A stretch of 64,000 bases of DNA from Amoebophrya sp. A120 (taxonomy: Eukaryota; Sar; Dinophyceae; Syndiniales; Amoebophryaceae), in NCBI GenBank assembly GCA_905178155.1, contig CAJINV010000006.1, positions 626,398-690,397 on the forward strand, given 5' to 3'. Shown in pieces: positions 53,312-63,165 of the stretch. The notes below the pieces were generated by a model. It ran no database searches. It was not told where the DNA came from and was given only the letters and a program-made list of their open reading frames with translations. The first letter of the stretch is position 1; each line of letters starts with the position of its first letter. Both the position numbers and the translations under genes were made by a program.

Positions 53312-56300
53312 ATGTCAAACTCCAACAATTTAAAGAGCCGCGCGGTGAAGCCCGGAGGGAAAGACGCTGGAGCAACAGCAGCTACATCCAAAGCAAACAT
53401 CGATGCTGCACTGAAAAAGAAAAAGCAAGCCGGTAGCGGTCCGTTCAGCTTGGCGAACTTGGCGATAATAGGCATACTGATCGGGGTTTTAGCAGCGGTC
53501 TACATGTTTGTCCTGCAACCACAAGAAACTTCTTCCGAAAAGAAAGCAGCAAAGAAAGAGCGGAAACTGCAGTCCAAAAACGAAAAACAAAAGGACGTGA
53601 AGTTGGTAAAGGAAGGCGCTTTCACGGAGAGCGTAAACGAGGGGATAAGAGAGGAAGGGGATGTTAACCGGAAGGAGGTTGATGAGTCACCGTATTATCA
53701 GGAGAAACCGGTATAGAATGATTTCGTAGGTGTTTGATGGTTGCTTCTGTGCATGACAAAATCCAGGTTCCTTGGTTTGGCTTTCTATATGTAGCGAAAG
53801 TTGGATTGGTTGGCACTTGTTGGCGAAGTTTGGCTAAGTGGGATAAGTTGGCGTAAAGTGAGTAGGTATCGTGGCCGGGAGATGATGGTGATGGCATTTC
53901 GATGTCCGCCTGACCCACCTTCCCTGCGTGACAGCCATCTGCGGCCGTTTGCACAGGGGGAGGCAAAGTGTGTCGCACTTCGGTTTAGCATGGCAAAATC
54001 CAGGTAGGTATGCTGTTGTTTTTGCAACTCGGATACAAAAAACCCAGATCGCCTTTCCCAAGCCGCCAGATGTCCGTCCGGCAAAGTGCTTACAGAAGGA
54101 GGCGCTCTACGACACGGGCAACCTCACGGTGTCCATCGTGATCCCCTACCTCAGGGAAAAATACCAGCACATCAAGGGAACAGTCGGAAGCATTCTAGCG
54201 CACACGCCAGCGCGGTTGTTGAAAGTATCAAGTGCAAAAATGTCTGGGTCTGGAAGGATGCAAGGTTTGTCGTGCTTGTCTGGCATAACTCTGAAATCTG
54301 TCATGCGCGTTACCCAAGAGCTCCACTTTTCTGTGATGCAGAAACGCAGTTTGTCATGCAGAATAGGCAACACCTAGAAGCTCAGAAACTTGTCATGCTG
54401 AGGCAGCATTTGTGGCCTCGTCATGAGACGCCACCCAGCATCACAAGTTTCCAGACCCAGACATTTTTACAGTTGATAGAAAGAAATCGTTTTCATATCT
54501 GACGGTAACACTAACGAGGAGGCACATGAGGCGAAGATTTTGAAGCTCAGTCCGCTAACCAGGGTGATCAGGCTGCCAACACGGTATTGTTGTGTTTGTT
54601 GGTATGACAGGGGTACTTATGGTGTAATGCAAACACACGCCTGCTGCTGCTTGTGCTTGCATGACAATGGACAAATGATAATTATGATCAATTCGCAGGC
54701 ACGGCTTAATTTACGCGAAGGAGCGTGGGGCACGGGAAGCGAAGGGCGATATCGTGATGTTCTTCGAACCGCATTGCGTCGTGGGTTACAAATGGCTGGA
54801 GCCGTTAGTGCACATGGTGCAGAAGAAGCCAAATTCGCTGGTATAGGTTCTGTTTACGTGTTTTGTTGTTGCTGTGAATCATGCAGCATGACAAGTTGCT
54901 TTTCTCATGTACAGCACCGCATGACACAATTGAACAAGTAATCCCCCTCCACACAGATCCTCCCCACCCTGGACTACATTCCGCAAGACAACTGGAACGC
55001 GTATTCGAAAGCCTCCTTTGGCCGCTACCGCTTCGAGTGGAATTTCAACCTCATTTACACCAATCCGCCCACCGGGGTGGATCCGGAGACAAGCAGACCG
55101 TTCTTTGCGCCGGCGACCTCCGGGGGGATCTTCGCGATTCGGAAGGACCGGTTTTTGGAACTGAAACTGTTTGACGTGCCCATGCACCAGTGGGGCGGAG
55201 ACCAGATTGAATTGTCATTCAAGGCCTGGCGGTGCGGCGGCAGCATTCTGGTGGTACCGTGCAGTCGGGTTGGGCATTTGTTCCGCGACGTGGCCTTCAG
55301 ACCCTACCCAGTGGATGTGCCACAGGTAAATCTTGAAACATTTGTCATGCAACACCTGCTTTAGGTGGATATTAGCAACGATGATGGTATAATTTGTCAT
55401 GCAAATGTTTTCTAGCCCTGATTTTTTTGTCATGCTGGAAGCCTCAAACCACCATTCTCCAGGTCGTCGAAAATTACGCCAAACTGGCCCGGGTGTGGCT
55501 GGAGCAGCCGTATTACGAGAGTGCACAACTCCCCCTCTTGCTCGTTTGTCATGCAAAATACCCAATCCACCCTTTGCCCTTTGGCGCTGTTTGCATGACA
55601 AGTTCTGGTACCCCAACCAGCACTTTAATCCAGTGAAAATTTGTCATGCAAAACCGGCACTCTTAGTCATGCTCGTACTGCCGTTCATGCTAGACAAATG
55701 AGAGGGAGGGGGAGTTGTGCGTCGTTATACGTACCTCGATGCGTTTTTGAAAGTGAAGCCGGAATCGGCCCGCATGGCGCTGGACGCGAACCTCACCGAA
55801 TCGAGGAATAACATGGCGAATTTGAAATGCAAGTCCATGGACTGGTACGTGCACCACGTCGACCTGGAGCTCGGCTGGGAATCAACGCGGATCTGCATCT
55901 ACCAAATGCAAATATGTCTGGGTCTGGAAAGTTGTGATGCTAATGCCGGAATCGATACGCAACCTGTATTGCGGGGCCGCGCATGACAAGTTTCTCAGCG
56001 GCCATGTCTAGCGTCCACCGCATGACAAATCGCGTTTGTGCATGACAAACAAGTGGCACTGTAGCACAATAAGCATGACAAGACGTTTTGTTTTGCGGCG
56101 CTGATGTGGCACAACAAGCATGACAAACACCTTACATTCCTCCTGACCCAAAAATGTTTGGAGTGCACAGTATCCCCGGGGCGCACAATCACCCGTCGGG
56201 CTGTATGGTGTTCTCAACTGTTACATTCTCAACTGTTGCGTGAATTTGTGACGCAAGAGTTGCAAAAGTGAAAGGGGAGAGGTTGCACTTCTAGCATTAC

Positions 56301-56944
56301 AAGTTTTCCACAGATTTAGGCACTGTTTAGCCCTTCGCAACTTTGTCATGCGAAGCAGCTTTCCCGTGTGAGTCTTCATGGTAGTTCTGCATGACAAAAC
56401 GCACTTGTTGGCGCAATGTAAGGATCGTTGGCGAACGTTAAACGCACCTGTTGGCACAAAGTATGGATCGTTGGCGAACGTAAAACGCATTGTTGGCGCA
56501 AAGTATGGTTTCCGTTGGCGAAAAGTTGGATTTGTTGGCGAGAAGTAAGGCACGTTGGCGAACGTCAAACGCATGTTGGCGAAAAGTTGGTTTGTTGGCG
56601 CAAGTAAGGAACAGTTGGCGTAGTAGTTGGATGTGCCCGAGTGTGATGGTGATGGCTTCGGTCCGCCTGACTCCGCGACCCGGTGGCCTGACCATCTGCG
56701 GAAAGGTGCCCTATGGGTTGCGTTTGTGGTTTCGGTCGGTTTAGCATGACAAATTCATGTAACAGCTGAGAGTGTAACAGTTGAGAGCGCCATAGGCTGT
56801 AAAAAGCCGAAGGCCGCGCCGGGAAGAAGTACCATCGACAAAGTCATGCCAGAAGCGGACTACATCGATTGGGCGCGGCGGTCGGAATTTTTCGGGAACC
56901 TGGACAAGCACTTAGATGGCGACAGCGAGATGCCGACGCAGTAG
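53312..56944 (+). CDS. Polypeptide N-acetylgalactosaminyltransferase-like protein (GT27), Golgi type II
   Basis: Predicted to start mucin-type O-glycosylation (UDP-GalNAc to Ser/Thr) in the Golgi lumen. ATG 53312; about 47 cytosolic residues, a signal anchor (LANLAIIGILIGVLAAVYMF), a charged stem, then the GT-A domain: LTVSIVIPYLREKYQHIKGT, LAHTPARLLKEIVFISDGN, GLIYAKERGAREAKGDIVMF, FEPHCVVGYKWLEPL, RPFFAPATSGGIFAIRKDRF, HQWGGDQIELSFKAWRCGGS, ILVVPCSRVGHLFR. The metal-binding DxH motif reads Glu-Pro-His. There is no obvious lectin domain; about 120 residues follow. Exons: 53312-53710, 54048-54225, 54484-54583, 54699-54840(1), 54958-55325, 55463-55512, 55734-55899, 56175-56203, 56800-56944. 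GT-AG introns start at 53711, 54584, 54841 and 55326; the 54841 one needs one extra exon base (54841) to stay in frame. Confidence 0.85.
53800..53965 (+). repeat. GTTGGCG-type repeat block in GalNAc-transferase intron 1
   Basis: Irregular GTTGGCGAA / GTTGGCACT units followed by GATGGTGATGGC, a TCCGCCTGAC motif and CCATCTGCGG. The same ordered motifs occur at 56400-56705 inside a family G element in the last intron of the same gene. Confidence 0.7.
54226..54478. mobile_element. Introner-like element, family A
   Basis: TATCAAGTGCAAAAATGTC ... TTTTTACAGTTGATA; target repeat GAAAG (54221-54225, 54479-54483). Joins ARLLK|EIVF of the GT-A domain. Confidence 0.92.
55513..55729. mobile_element. Introner-like element, family H
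   Basis: ACGAGAGTGCACAACTCCCC ... GGGGGAGTTGTGCGTCGTTA; repeat CGTA (55509-55512, 55730-55733). Joins LEQP|YLDA in frame. Confidence 0.82.
55900..56169. mobile_element. Introner-like element, family A (decayed right tip)
   Basis: TACCAAATGCAAATATGTC ... ATGTTTGGAGTGCACA; repeat GCATC/GTATC. Joins TRIC|IPGA. Confidence 0.78.
56204..56794. mobile_element. Introner-like element, family G, expanded by an internal GTTGGCG array
   Basis: TATGGTGTTCTCAACTGTTA ... GAGTGTAACAGTTGAGAGCGCCATA; perfect target repeat GGCTG (56199-56203, 56795-56799). At 591 bp it is more than twice the other family G member (235 bp); the extra material is the repeat at 56400-56740. Joins PSGC|KKPK. Confidence 0.9.
56400..56640. 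repeat. GTTGGCG tandem array inside the family G element
   Basis: About nine units of 20-30 bp, e.g. TTGGCGAACGTAAAACGCA, GTTGGCGCAAAGTATGG, GTTGGCGAGAAGTAAGG. Confidence 0.85.
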
Positions 56945-57918
56945 TAGGGGTAGGTGTGGAACAAAGTGTGTGGGGGAGGGGAAGGATAGAGCGGCAGCTA
57001 CGTTCTCCTGGGAACTGTGCAACTCCTAGATTTTTTCAAATATAGCAGAAATCAAAAAAGAGAAGAAGAAGATGATGATGATTCAAACTTTTACCAAACT
57101 CTATATCGTGAACTCTTAGCTGAAGCGATCGCTGACTCCGCGATCGGTCTACTACAGTAGAAAAAATTTACGCAAGGACAACTCTAAGTATTTTGCGGGT
57201 GAAAACAACAAACTACCGCCCGCCACAGTCCGACTTCTCGCTGTAAAGGATGAGTATAGCAGCAGCTTCTAGTTGTACCAGCTGCTCCTGATGCGATTTT
57301 TTTAACTTGAATATTTTTTTTTCAACTGAAGCTTTTTATTCAAACGTATGTGCTGTGAGTTGTCGGAGTAATCAACAAAGAAGTTCGGCTTCCTTCAATC
57401 TGCGAAACAAAATTTTGCTGCTTTGAATGATCATTTATTTCGAAGAAAATTTTCCGGGACTAGAAATGATACCGCCCGAAGAGACTGGTTGTAAGCACAA
57501 GAATAATGTAGAGAGCCAAAGTGTTTTTTAGTGCATATTATCTCTTGCTTGCAAGACAGAAGCACAGGCGCCACTTTGGGCGGCACGTTAACGCCTCTCA
57601 AGGTGGAAAAGAACCGGCTGAACACTCGTAAATTGTTTGCTTCTGGTGTTTCCAGGTGTATCTGAGTCGGTTTTCTGATGCAGCCCTCGGTTCGTGTGAA
57701 TGTGAAACGGATAGTTCGAAATTGAAATGATCCCGCAGAAAGGAAGATCGGATATTGCTCCACGAGATCTCGAATGTGTCGCGGAGGATCTTTCGGAACA
57801 ATGCAGATGTCCAGGCGAATGTGATCCCAAATTATCAGTTGCAAACCGCGCTTGTTCCTCTCGGTCCTGACAGCGTTTGGTCCTGCGAGTCGTCTTCAGG
57901 AGCCACACAACAAAAGAC
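56945..57918. other. Non-coding stretch 3' of the GalNAc-transferase gene
   Basis: Contains an AGAAGAAGAAGATGATGATG simple repeat near 57061. A 137-codon minus-strand ORF (57844-57431) has no recognisable motif and overlaps other open frames; not called. Confidence 0.45.
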
Positions 57919-58008
57919 ATAATGATGACAACCTAAAGTTCAGTTCTGCTTCTGACTAGAGCAGTGATGAACCTTCTACCAATTCATCCTTCATCGCCCT
58001 GACAACGT
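57919..58008 (+). ncRNA. Box C/D snoRNA, LSU guides (array 1, copy 1)
   Basis: Complete C-D'-C'-D layout: TGATGA 57923-57928, CTGA 57952-57955, TGATGA 57965-57970, CTGA 57999-58002. The D' guide CAGTTCTGCTT complements AAGCAGAACTG, which I remember from LSU rRNA before GGCGATG. The D guide TTCATCCTTCATCGCC is complementary, with a two-base mismatch to the form I recall, to the adjacent GGCGATGNNGGATGAA. Two guides for neighbouring sites in one molecule is typical of functional snoRNAs. Confidence 0.75.
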
Positions 58009-58122
58009 CTTAGCAGTAATCTTTGTTTTAACGCATGGCAAACACGCTTTTTGCATAATATTCAGTTATGTTGCACGGTATGGCAGCGCTTGTCATGCAG
58101 AACCGAAGACGAGACAGAAGAC

Positions 58123-58212
58123 AAAATGATGACAACCTAAAGTTCAGTTCTGCTTCTGACTAGGGCAGTGATGAACCTTCTACCTATTCATCCTTCATCG
58201 CCCTGACAACGT
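58123..58212 (+). ncRNA. Box C/D snoRNA, LSU guides (array 1, copy 2)
   Basis: Nearly identical to copy 1 over the whole 90-nt core (TGATGA 58127-58132, final CTGA 58203-58206), while the spacer between copies differs and carries GCATGACAA-type sequence. Confidence 0.75.
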
Positions 58213-58215
58213 CTT

Positions 58216-59341
58216 TTCAGTACTTAATCGTTTCTTCGCATGACAAGCATGTTTCTCCCATCGCAATTTACATGACAATAATCTTCGCACGTCTAGTTGC
58301 ACGCTTGTAGGCTTTTTTCTCCTCTCGCGTGTTGGTATGTCGCTGCTACAGAAAAAGATCTAGTCATACTTTGCGACCCAAGCGTGCTTTGTTTTCTCAA
58401 CTGGTAGCATTGACTTGGTACTACTGTGGCTAACAATTCAACAGACTCTATTCATTCTGCTTTTTCCTCGATTTGTCACGGATTTATTTCTCATTTTGGA
58501 AATCGTCTTGATGGTGCTTTCTGTCATGCAGGCGGTTCATATTTGCCTATGCGAGCTACACTCTGTGCGTTTGTTTTCTATGCAAACGAAGCAATTTCCA
58601 CGTTCGCGACACCATCTTGCAGTCTCCTATAAGCGATTGTAGCTTTTACTTGTGCTGCAGTCGTTTATTCAGGCTGCTACAGAACTGATGACTTCTTCTG
58701 ACCGGCGTCCCGACTACTACGCACTTGATCCCCCTGGGACGATCATTCTCGTGCCGCTTGTTGTGGCTGATAGCTCACGCTACAACGTCTACTCCAGCGG
58801 GGCAAGCAACATCATGATGATATGCGATTCTCTCTCTCTATTCTGACCTACTTGCTCTTTTGCAAGCAGAGATGGTGAGGTACTCGCTTTTGACTTCATT
58901 CGCTATCTGATAAGTTCCAGTTACTGGACAAGAACCTGCGCGTCTTCCCTGAGCTACAAATCTGTCTTGTATGTTCACACATAACAGAAGAGATCCGTGT
59001 TCCACGATCGGGTTAATATGTACACAAAGATCCATACGGACGAGCAGTCGGGGTCTGTTGCCTGGCTTGTGAATATCAGGAATCCGGTGCAGCTTTGTTT
59101 AGTGCAGACCTGCTCTGAGACCCCTGGGACCCGCATGCTACATCAAACTGTGGCAGAGACCTCTAGTGCCCTTCCAAGAAGAAAAAATGCCGTCAGTTCT
59201 CCCTGAAACAGGCTTGTGGTAGCCTCAAGTTTCTCCTAACACTGATGGACAGGCGATTTTACTTTTCAACTGTTCCGGGTTTTATTGGTTTTTAAACAAC
59301 AGCGTGGTCTGGATCTATACCGTATTCGACTGTGCAGTATG
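58216..59341. other. Spacer between snoRNA arrays
   Basis: No conserved gene seen. TGATGA...CTGA near 58816-58845 is too short (about 30 nt) to be a C/D snoRNA. Confidence 0.45.
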
Positions 59342-59443
59342 GTTGTGATGACAAACTTTTGTCTTTCGCCTCTAACTGAGCTGCGGTTTCTACTGCAGGC
59401 CGGTGCGGAGAAAGCAATAACCTCTAAGAAGTGCTGACTATTA
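59342..59443 (+). ncRNA. Box C/D snoRNA, dual SSU/LSU guide (array 2, copy 1)
   Basis: C box TGATGA 59346-59351, D' CTGA after GTCTTTCGCCTCTAA, D box CTGA 59434-59437. The D guide CCTCTAAGAAGTG complements CACTTCTTAGAGG of SSU rRNA (the conserved CTTCTTAGAGGGAC, the U25/snR56-type site as I remember). The D' guide pairs with LSU TAGGGGCGAAAGAC with one G-U. Confidence 0.8.
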
Positions 59444-59515
59444 GCGTAAGTACCGCGGCCAAGTCTGTATTGCATAGAATCTTTGCCAAGTACTGTTTGT
59501 CATGCTGAAGCAAGT

Positions 59516-59618
59516 CGCCATGAAGACAAACTTTTGTCTTTCGCCTCTAACTGAGCGGTGTTATTATGCACTTCCCGTGCGGAGAAAGCAATAACCTCTA
59601 AGAAGTGCTGACTATTAG
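59516..59618 (+). ncRNA. Box C/D snoRNA (array 2, copy 2)
   Basis: Same two guides as copy 1; C box weakened to TGAAGA (59521), D box CTGA 59608-59611; apical region differs, with complementary TGCAC...GTGCG. Confidence 0.7.
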
Positions 59619-59696
59619 CGGAAGTACCGCGGCGAAGAACTCTGTATTGCATAGAATCTTTGTCAAGCACTGTTTGTCATGCTGTGAAGCAAGTCA

Positions 59697-59796
59697 CCAG
59701 GAAGACAAACTTTTGTCTTTCGCCTCTAACTGAGCGGTGCCATCACGCACTTTCCGTGCGGAGAAAGCAATAAACCTCTAAGAAGTTCTGATAGCT
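59697..59796 (+). ncRNA. Box C/D snoRNA (array 2, copy 3)
   Basis: Guides retained (GTCTTTCGCCTCTAA-CTGA; CCTCTAAGAAGTT-CTGA, D box 59788-59791), C box degenerate (GGAAGA), so it may be inactive. Confidence 0.6.
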
Positions 59797-59881
59797 ACCC
59801 TTGAAAAGAAGAACACTCGAAGCTTGTATTGCACTACTGCCGGCGGAAGTGTGGATCATGAAAAGTGTGTAGCGCGACCTC

Positions 59882-59970
59882 GCTGTGATGACAAAATGCT
59901 TTGTCTTTCGCCTCTAACTGAGTTTCTAGATGCGGAATCAACAACAACCTCTAAGAAGTTCTGACAGCTT
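59882..59970 (+). ncRNA. Box C/D snoRNA (array 2, copy 4)
   Basis: TGATGA 59886-59891 intact, D box CTGA 59961-59964, both guides intact, shortened apical part. Confidence 0.75.
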
Positions 59971-60152
59971 GTATTGCATAGAACCGCTACGGGAGTCGAA
60001 TCTGCATTTTTTCGCAGTGTCTTTCTATCATGATGAGACCTACAACCTTCAAACTTTAATATACGCTCTGAAGTTTGAATGAAGACACACCATAACTGGC
60101 ACCAGGCTGATAATTTTTCTCTTGTCAATGCTTGTCTTGCATTATGGACAAC

Positions 60153-60252
60153 AGAATGATGACACACTTTTTTCGGACTAGAGTTTTTGAGTCCTTGGAT
60201 TATTCTAAGGACGCTGAGCAAACAACACATAAGACTTTGATTCTGATACATC
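60153..60252 (+). ncRNA. Box C/D snoRNA, dual SSU/LSU guide (array 3, copy 1)
   Basis: TGATGA 60157-60162; final CTGA 60243-60246. The D guide AAGACTTTGATT complements SSU rRNA AATCAAAGTCTT (in GAAATCAAAGTCTTTGGG). The internal guide TCGGACTAGAGT complements LSU ACTCTAGTCCGA. In this copy the D' box is TTGAG rather than CTGAG. Confidence 0.8.
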
Positions 60253-60309
60253 ACATTGCGATCTCGCACGACAAAGTATCTTTCTCATGCGGCCTACGCA
60301 TGAATTTTT

Positions 60310-60407
60310 TTCGTGATGACAAACTTTTTTCGGACTAGAGTTTCTGAGCCTTTTCTCCTGAAAAGTCGCTGAGCAAACAACACTTAAGACTTTGATGCTG
60401 ATATGGT
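60310..60407 (+). ncRNA. Box C/D snoRNA (array 3, copy 2)
   Basis: TGATGA 60314-60319, D' CTGA after CGGACTAGAGTTT, D box CTGA 60398-60401. The D guide ends GATG, leaving a mismatch next to the D box. Confidence 0.8.
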
Positions 60408-60701
60408 AAGTAACGAGTTCTTGGTAACACGCACCGCTCGCGAATGATCTTCTTTCTACACAAAGGAGCGCGCAGATGTTGAGTCTCCGTGCTGCTTTCA
60501 TCACTAGTGCAGCACGGAGAATTTAAATCTGCCAAAGCAAAAACTGGTCTTTGTCTGTCGGTCCAGCGCTCTATCAAGAATCGCTGCGGCCGCCCTGGAT
60601 GATCCAAACATTCCGACGATCAAATGCGTTTTTAGCAATAGAAAGCGTTCCTGCTGTTGGCAATTTGCATGACAAAGACTGCAGGATAGATCAACAAGCC
60701 A

Positions 60702-60799
60702 AGCATGATGACACCTTTTTTCGGACTAGAGTTTCTGAGCCTTTTTCTTCTGAAATTGGCGATGAGCTCAAACCAATAAGACTTTGATGCTGAAACACA
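60702..60799 (+). ncRNA. Box C/D snoRNA (array 3, copy 3)
   Basis: TGATGA 60706-60711, D' CTGA, C'-like CGATGAG, D box CTGA 60790-60793; both guides as in copy 2. Confidence 0.78.
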
Positions 60800-60880
60800 T
60801 CGAGAAAAGCGAACTTGTACTGCGCAAGCTAACATACTAGGGAGATCCATATTGGCTGTCTTGCGTGACAGAAAAGCTGA

Positions 60881-60972
60881 AGCAGGATGAAAATCTTTTT
60901 CGGACTAGAGTAGCTGAGCTTCTTTTCAGAGACGCTGATCCAAAATCAATAAGACTTTGATTCTGAAGTGGC
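60881..60972 (+). ncRNA. Box C/D snoRNA (array 3, copy 4)
   Basis: C box GGATGA 60885-60890, D' CTGA after CGGACTAGAGTAG, D box CTGA 60963-60966; SSU guide intact, LSU guide changed at its last bases. Confidence 0.7.
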
Positions 60973-61046
60973 TTCTTAATCACAGCGATGTTACTACACA
61001 CGAGCGAGCGTGCTGTTTGCCGCCTTCGGACATGACAAATTCTCCA

Positions 61047-61139
61047 GCGGGATGAAAATCTTTTCGGACTAGAGTTTCTGATACGGAACTTCTCAAGTCC
61101 TTGTGATTACCAAATTGACAATCAAATTCTGAATTGCAT
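61047..61139 (+). ncRNA. Box C/D snoRNA relic (array 3, copy 5)
   Basis: GGATGA 61051-61056 and CGGACTAGAGTTT-CTGA are present. The 3' half has diverged (AATCAAATT-CTGA 61130-61133), so the SSU guide is lost. Confidence 0.5.
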
Positions 61140-61439
61140 ATTTCGCATGCGGAAGTCGACTTACTATCGCTCGTGAGGTTTGTGATGCCGGGAATCAATG
61201 CATGATCAACATTTCTAGCCGTGTAAGGGACGAGTGGTTGACTTTGAAATAGTTTTCCTCCATCAAATTATGCGGTAGAAAAGAGTTTCCTCCCTGTTGC
61301 GGTGCGCGGAATTGAAGTTTGTGTTGTTGGAACTGCAACACAAGCTGTTGCGTGTCGTCAGGGTACAGTTCATATGAAGCCAGAAAATCTGTAATGCGGA
61401 AAGCGCCACACGAGAAAAGCTGTTGTATTGTGCGCTCAT

Positions 61440-62231
61440 GCAATTATGATGATCGGATCTTTGTTCCGCGTGTGTGGTTCCATTCTCATAGCATGAAAAA
61501 CTATGACGATCGGAGTCTAAAAATGAGAATTGGTCGAATCTGACTAGCGGATCTTTGTTCCGCATGTGTGGTTCCATTTGTATAGCATGAACAGCAAGAC
61601 AAACACCAGCACACGGGGATGCTCTGCATGACAAGTTCATGCGATCAGTGTAGTACTGTTTGAGCTTCCAAATGTTGTAATGCGAACTTTGCATGACAAA
61701 CTATGATGATCGGAGTCTAAAAATGAGAATTGGTCGAATCTGACTAGCGGATCTTTGTTCCGCGTGTGTGGTTCCATTTGTATAGCATGAGCAGCAAGAC
61801 AAACACCAGCACACGGGGATGCTGTGCGTGACAAGTTCATGCGATCAGTGTAGTACTGTTTGAGCTTCCAAATGTTGTAATGCGAGCAGCACCATTAGGC
61901 AGAAACTGAATTTGCGACTTTGCGTGACAAACTATGATGATCGGAGTCTAAAAATGAGAATTGGTCGAATCTGACTAGCGGATCTTTGTTCCGCATGTGT
62001 GGCTCCATTTGTATAGCATGAACAGCAAGACAAACACCAGCACACGGGGATGCTGTGCATGACAAGTTCATGCGATCAGTGTAGTACTGTTTGAGCTTCC
62101 AAATGTTGTAATGCGAGCAGCACCATCAGGCAGAAACTGAATTTGCGACTTTGCATGACAAACTATGATGATCGGAGTCTAAAAATGAGAATTGGTCGAA
62201 TCTGACTAGCGGATCTTTGTGTCCGCTGCTG
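61440..62231 (+). repeat. Tandem repeat, unit about 200-232 bp, with C/D-like boxes and family H interior
   Basis: Four to five units, each with TATGATGATCGGAGTC, GAGAATTGGTCGAAT-CTGACTAG, a CGGATC-TTTG-TTCCGC hairpin, then family H element interior sequence (ACAAACACCAGCACAC, GCATGACAAGTTCATGC, TGTAGTACTGTTTGAGC). TGATGA and CTGA are only 30 nt apart, too close for a normal C/D snoRNA. Starts of comparable units: 61504, 61704, 61936, 62167. Confidence 0.7.
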
Positions 62232-63165
62232 TGCAGACTTACCTTTAAGCTCCCCCATCTGATTTGTTATTTCAACGGTTTGATGATGTCGCAAGATCTT
62301 ACCTCCACAATGGCATATTATGCTTATTCATGCCCAGCACCATATCATGCAGGAACGATGAAAACACATTCACCGCAGAGGACGCTATGAATTTTCACTT
62401 TACGACCCAGCAAGACCTGCCATTGACGAGATACCACAAAATGCGAAACCAATTTACTAATGTGCCTCAAGGAAAAATTTCCGGTCCGCAGCGAGCCGAT
62501 TGCCGCTTGTTTTCCTAAGTGATTTCCGATGTTCCCCAGTGTCTCTTCATCTTGCATTGCACTTTCTTGAGTTTTATAGATGCGTCAACAGCTATTATGG
62601 GTCGTATAGTCGCGTGAAAGGCGTGTTTCAAAGTGCCTCCGTTTAGGGCAGCAAAGATCAAAAGTATTTTGAGCTCTAGTCGTTGAAAAAAGTTTGGCTC
62701 TGCACATTTCTAAATTTTCGTGGTGAAAACATAGTCTACTCGTGATTAAGGTCGCTCAGACCGTTTCGTAAATGGGTCGTCTGATTCGTTTCTCTCGGAA
62801 GGTGCTTTTCGCTTGCACAGGACGCAATCGGTCTTTCCGTTATACAGCTTCACGTTGATGTCGTTGCGGGGTCGTGATAGAAATTATGTGTAGAAGAACG
62901 AGACCCACCTAGCTTCCACTTCCGCCAGAAGGCAAGCGTGCTCTATCTACCGCAACTCTCATATGCTACTTTTCAAAACCTCCAGCTCGTCTTTTTTTTT
63001 CAACGAAATCAAAATTCGAGATAACGCGCACTACTGTTGTACCGAACTGTACGAAATTGATTGTGGAAACAACATCGTATCAGCACTACTTACTTACTTC
63101 TTATCTTTGGCCGTCAACTGTATAGTACAATCTCTTGCTGTCCTGTCCCAGCTACATAAAATAAA
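62232..63165. other. Spacer and 5' flank of the right-edge gene
   Basis: No conserved coding sequence recognised on either strand; one 84-codon plus-strand ORF at 62264 looks random. Confidence 0.45.

Noticed and set aside
57431-57920. Minus-strand ORFs of 137 and 110 codons
   Set aside because: They overlap in different frames, have no recognisable domain, and sit in a non-coding stretch next to snoRNAs. Kept out of the gene list for lack of support.
58811-58850. C/D snoRNA from TGATGA...CTGA near 58.82 kb
   Set aside because: Boxes are only about 30 nt apart, with no second copy and no guide match.
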